A DNA stretch of 33,018 nt from Chloroflexales bacterium (GTDB lineage: Bacteria > Chloroflexota > Chloroflexia > Chloroflexales > Chloroflexaceae), in the NCBI GenBank assembly GCA_013336035.1, contig JAAXUL010000002.1, positions 1 to 33,018 on the forward strand, written 5' to 3'. The notes beneath the pieces were generated by a model that did no database searches, was not told the origin of the DNA, and worked only from the letters and a program-made list of their open reading frames with translations. Shown here piece after piece: positions 32,211 to 33,018 of the stretch. The number at the start of each line of letters is the position of its first letter. The stretch's first letter is position 1. Both the position numbers and the translations under genes were made by a program.

Positions 32211-32219
32211 TGTTAGGAT
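32211..32219 (+). promoter_or_regulatory. Extended -10 promoter of the right-edge gene
   Basis: TGTTAGGAT, weaker than the other -10 elements, with predicted start near 32226, about 42 nt before the ATG at 32268. Confidence 0.45.
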
Positions 32220-32267
32220 AGCCGGGTCACACCGACACGAACTCTGGCACAACTCCCTGGACAGATC

Positions 32268-33018
32268 ATGACCACCACGACTAGTCCCGCCTTCACCGAC
32301 CTGCTGGAGACAGCCCGGGCCGCCGCGCTGGTTGGCGACACGCTGCGTGCGCGCCGCTACTTCCGCAACGCCACTGAGATCGACCCGATGAGCGTCGAGG
32401 CCTGGCTAGGCTTCGCCGCCACGGCGGCCGTGCTGCGAGAGCGTCGCGGCCTCTACGAGCGGGCTCTGGCTATTGACCCTGGCTGCGCGGACGCGCACGA
32501 GAGTATCGCCCAGATCGACGCGCTGCTCGCCACTGGCGCCCTCATCCGCCCCCGCGCGGCCCAGGCGGCGCCGGTCGTGGCCGAGGTCGAGTATGTGTCG
32601 ATGGCGCCGCCGCTGGCTTCGCTGATAATCCCGCTGCCGGCCGTCAGGGCGCCGTCGCGCGGCCGGCACCTGGGCCTGCTGGCTGTAGCGGTGATCGGTG
32701 TGGCGACCATGGGCCTGCTGACGGCGATGGGCATCTTCGTGCTGACCAGCTTCTGGGGCTTCCTTCTGGCATTTATGGCGGGCCCCAGCGTGAGCGAGCT
32801 AATGCTGTGGCTGACCGACCGCGTCCGCAAGGGGCTGGGCGGCCGGCCCCTGCAGATCGCCGCGGCTCTCGGCATGATCGTTGGCGGTCTAGGGGCCATG
32901 GCCCTGGGCGGCCTGCTGCTCCAGGCCACTGGCGTGCCGCTGCCCGCCGAGGCCGTGGCGATGGCCCGCACCCTCGGCGCCGGGCGCGAGCCAGTCGCGG
33001 TGCTCCTGAACAGCCCCG
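32268..33018 (+). CDS. TPR-like membrane protein, cut by window edge
   Basis: The frame opens at ATG 32268 and runs without a stop to the end of the window (250 codons seen), so the C-terminus is missing. Residues about 10-90 look like one or two tetratricopeptide-like helical hairpins (ARRYFRNATEIDPMSVEAWL, then YERALAIDPGCADAHESIAQ). A Pro/Ala-rich linker follows, then about three membrane helices from residue 140 on (LGLLAVAVIGVATMGLLTAM; FWGFLLAFMAGPSVSELML; AALGMIVGGLGAMALGGLLL). TPR parts usually bind other proteins. I do not recognise a specific family. There is no clear Shine-Dalgarno, and the opposite-strand translations here are low-complexity shadows. Confidence 0.7.
   Translation, partial: MTTTTSPAFTDLLETARAAALVGDTLRARRYFRNATEIDPMSVEAWLGFAATAAVLRERRGLYERALAIDPGCADAHESIAQIDALLATGALIRPRAAQAAPVVAEVEYVSMAPPLASLIIPLPAVRAPSRGRHLGLLAVAVIGVATMGLLTAMGIFVLTSFWGFLLAFMAGPSVSELMLWLTDRVRKGLGGRPLQIAAALGMIVGGLGAMALGGLLLQATGVPLPAEAVAMARTLGAGREPVAVLLNSP

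Noticed and set aside
32453..32971. 172-codon minus-strand frame at the right edge
   Set aside because: The plus strand at the same place encodes a continuous protein with TPR-like and membrane segments; the minus frame is Ser/Arg/Pro-rich.

Overview
The window is high-GC bacterial DNA with dense gene packing and both strands used in blocks. It most resembles a Chloroflexota genome, probably class Chloroflexia (Chloroflexus/Roseiflexus/Herpetosiphon-like). This is inference. It rests on the 21-bp minisatellite at the left edge, a recurring extended -10 promoter (TGnTAnAAT, four identical TGCTACAAT copies), frequent GTG/TTG starts, and a two-gene diterpenoid cassette whose closest described relatives I know are in Herpetosiphon aurantiacus and Mycobacterium tuberculosis. 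No rRNA, tRNA, CRISPR array, transposase or phage gene was seen.

Layout. 1-210: minisatellite. 283-2634 (-): two abutting glycosyltransferases (GT4, then membrane GT2). 2885-3097 (+): small Cys-rich protein. 3119-5512 (-): hybrid sensor histidine kinase with fused receiver. 5800-6660 (-): alpha/beta hydrolase, divergent from a PH-domain membrane protein (apparently leaderless) and a hypothetical gene (6728-7883). 7908-9239 (-): M20 peptidase homologue lacking its metal ligands. 9240-9796: long regulatory region. 9797-16033 (+): complete oligopeptide-type ABC importer (lipoprotein, two permeases, two ATPases), followed at short spacing by a MoxR ATPase and an enoyl-CoA hydratase family enzyme. 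17802-20453 (-): amidohydrolase-CYTH fusion, then coaE. 20567-24393 (+): hisC, hisN, a MazG-like pyrophosphohydrolase, hisB and a PrsW-type membrane protease; the last four are joined by one-base stop/start overlaps. 24579-25868: a helical hypothetical protein and a zinc-ribbon protein on opposite strands. 25909-29253 (-): class II diterpene cyclase, Rv3378c-like diterpene synthase and membrane STAS protein, all overlapping. 29312-30427 (-): secreted nucleoside hydrolase. 30661-32079 (-): class II fumarase/aspartase. 32268-end (+): membrane protein cut by the window edge.

How genes work together. The ABC block is a self-contained importer for peptides or similar solutes. The his block supplies two or three steps of histidine synthesis, with a MazG protein placed where a phosphoribosyl-ATP pyrophosphohydrolase might be expected. 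The cyclase and Rv3378c-like protein should convert geranylgeranyl diphosphate to a bicyclic diterpenyl diphosphate and then to an alcohol or conjugate. This is the strongest candidate for an unusual system, because a stressosome-like STAS membrane protein is translationally coupled to it and a nucleoside hydrolase lies just upstream. Other notable items are the amidohydrolase-CYTH fusion and the apparent M20 pseudoenzyme. All identities come from reading motifs in the translations; no database search was run.
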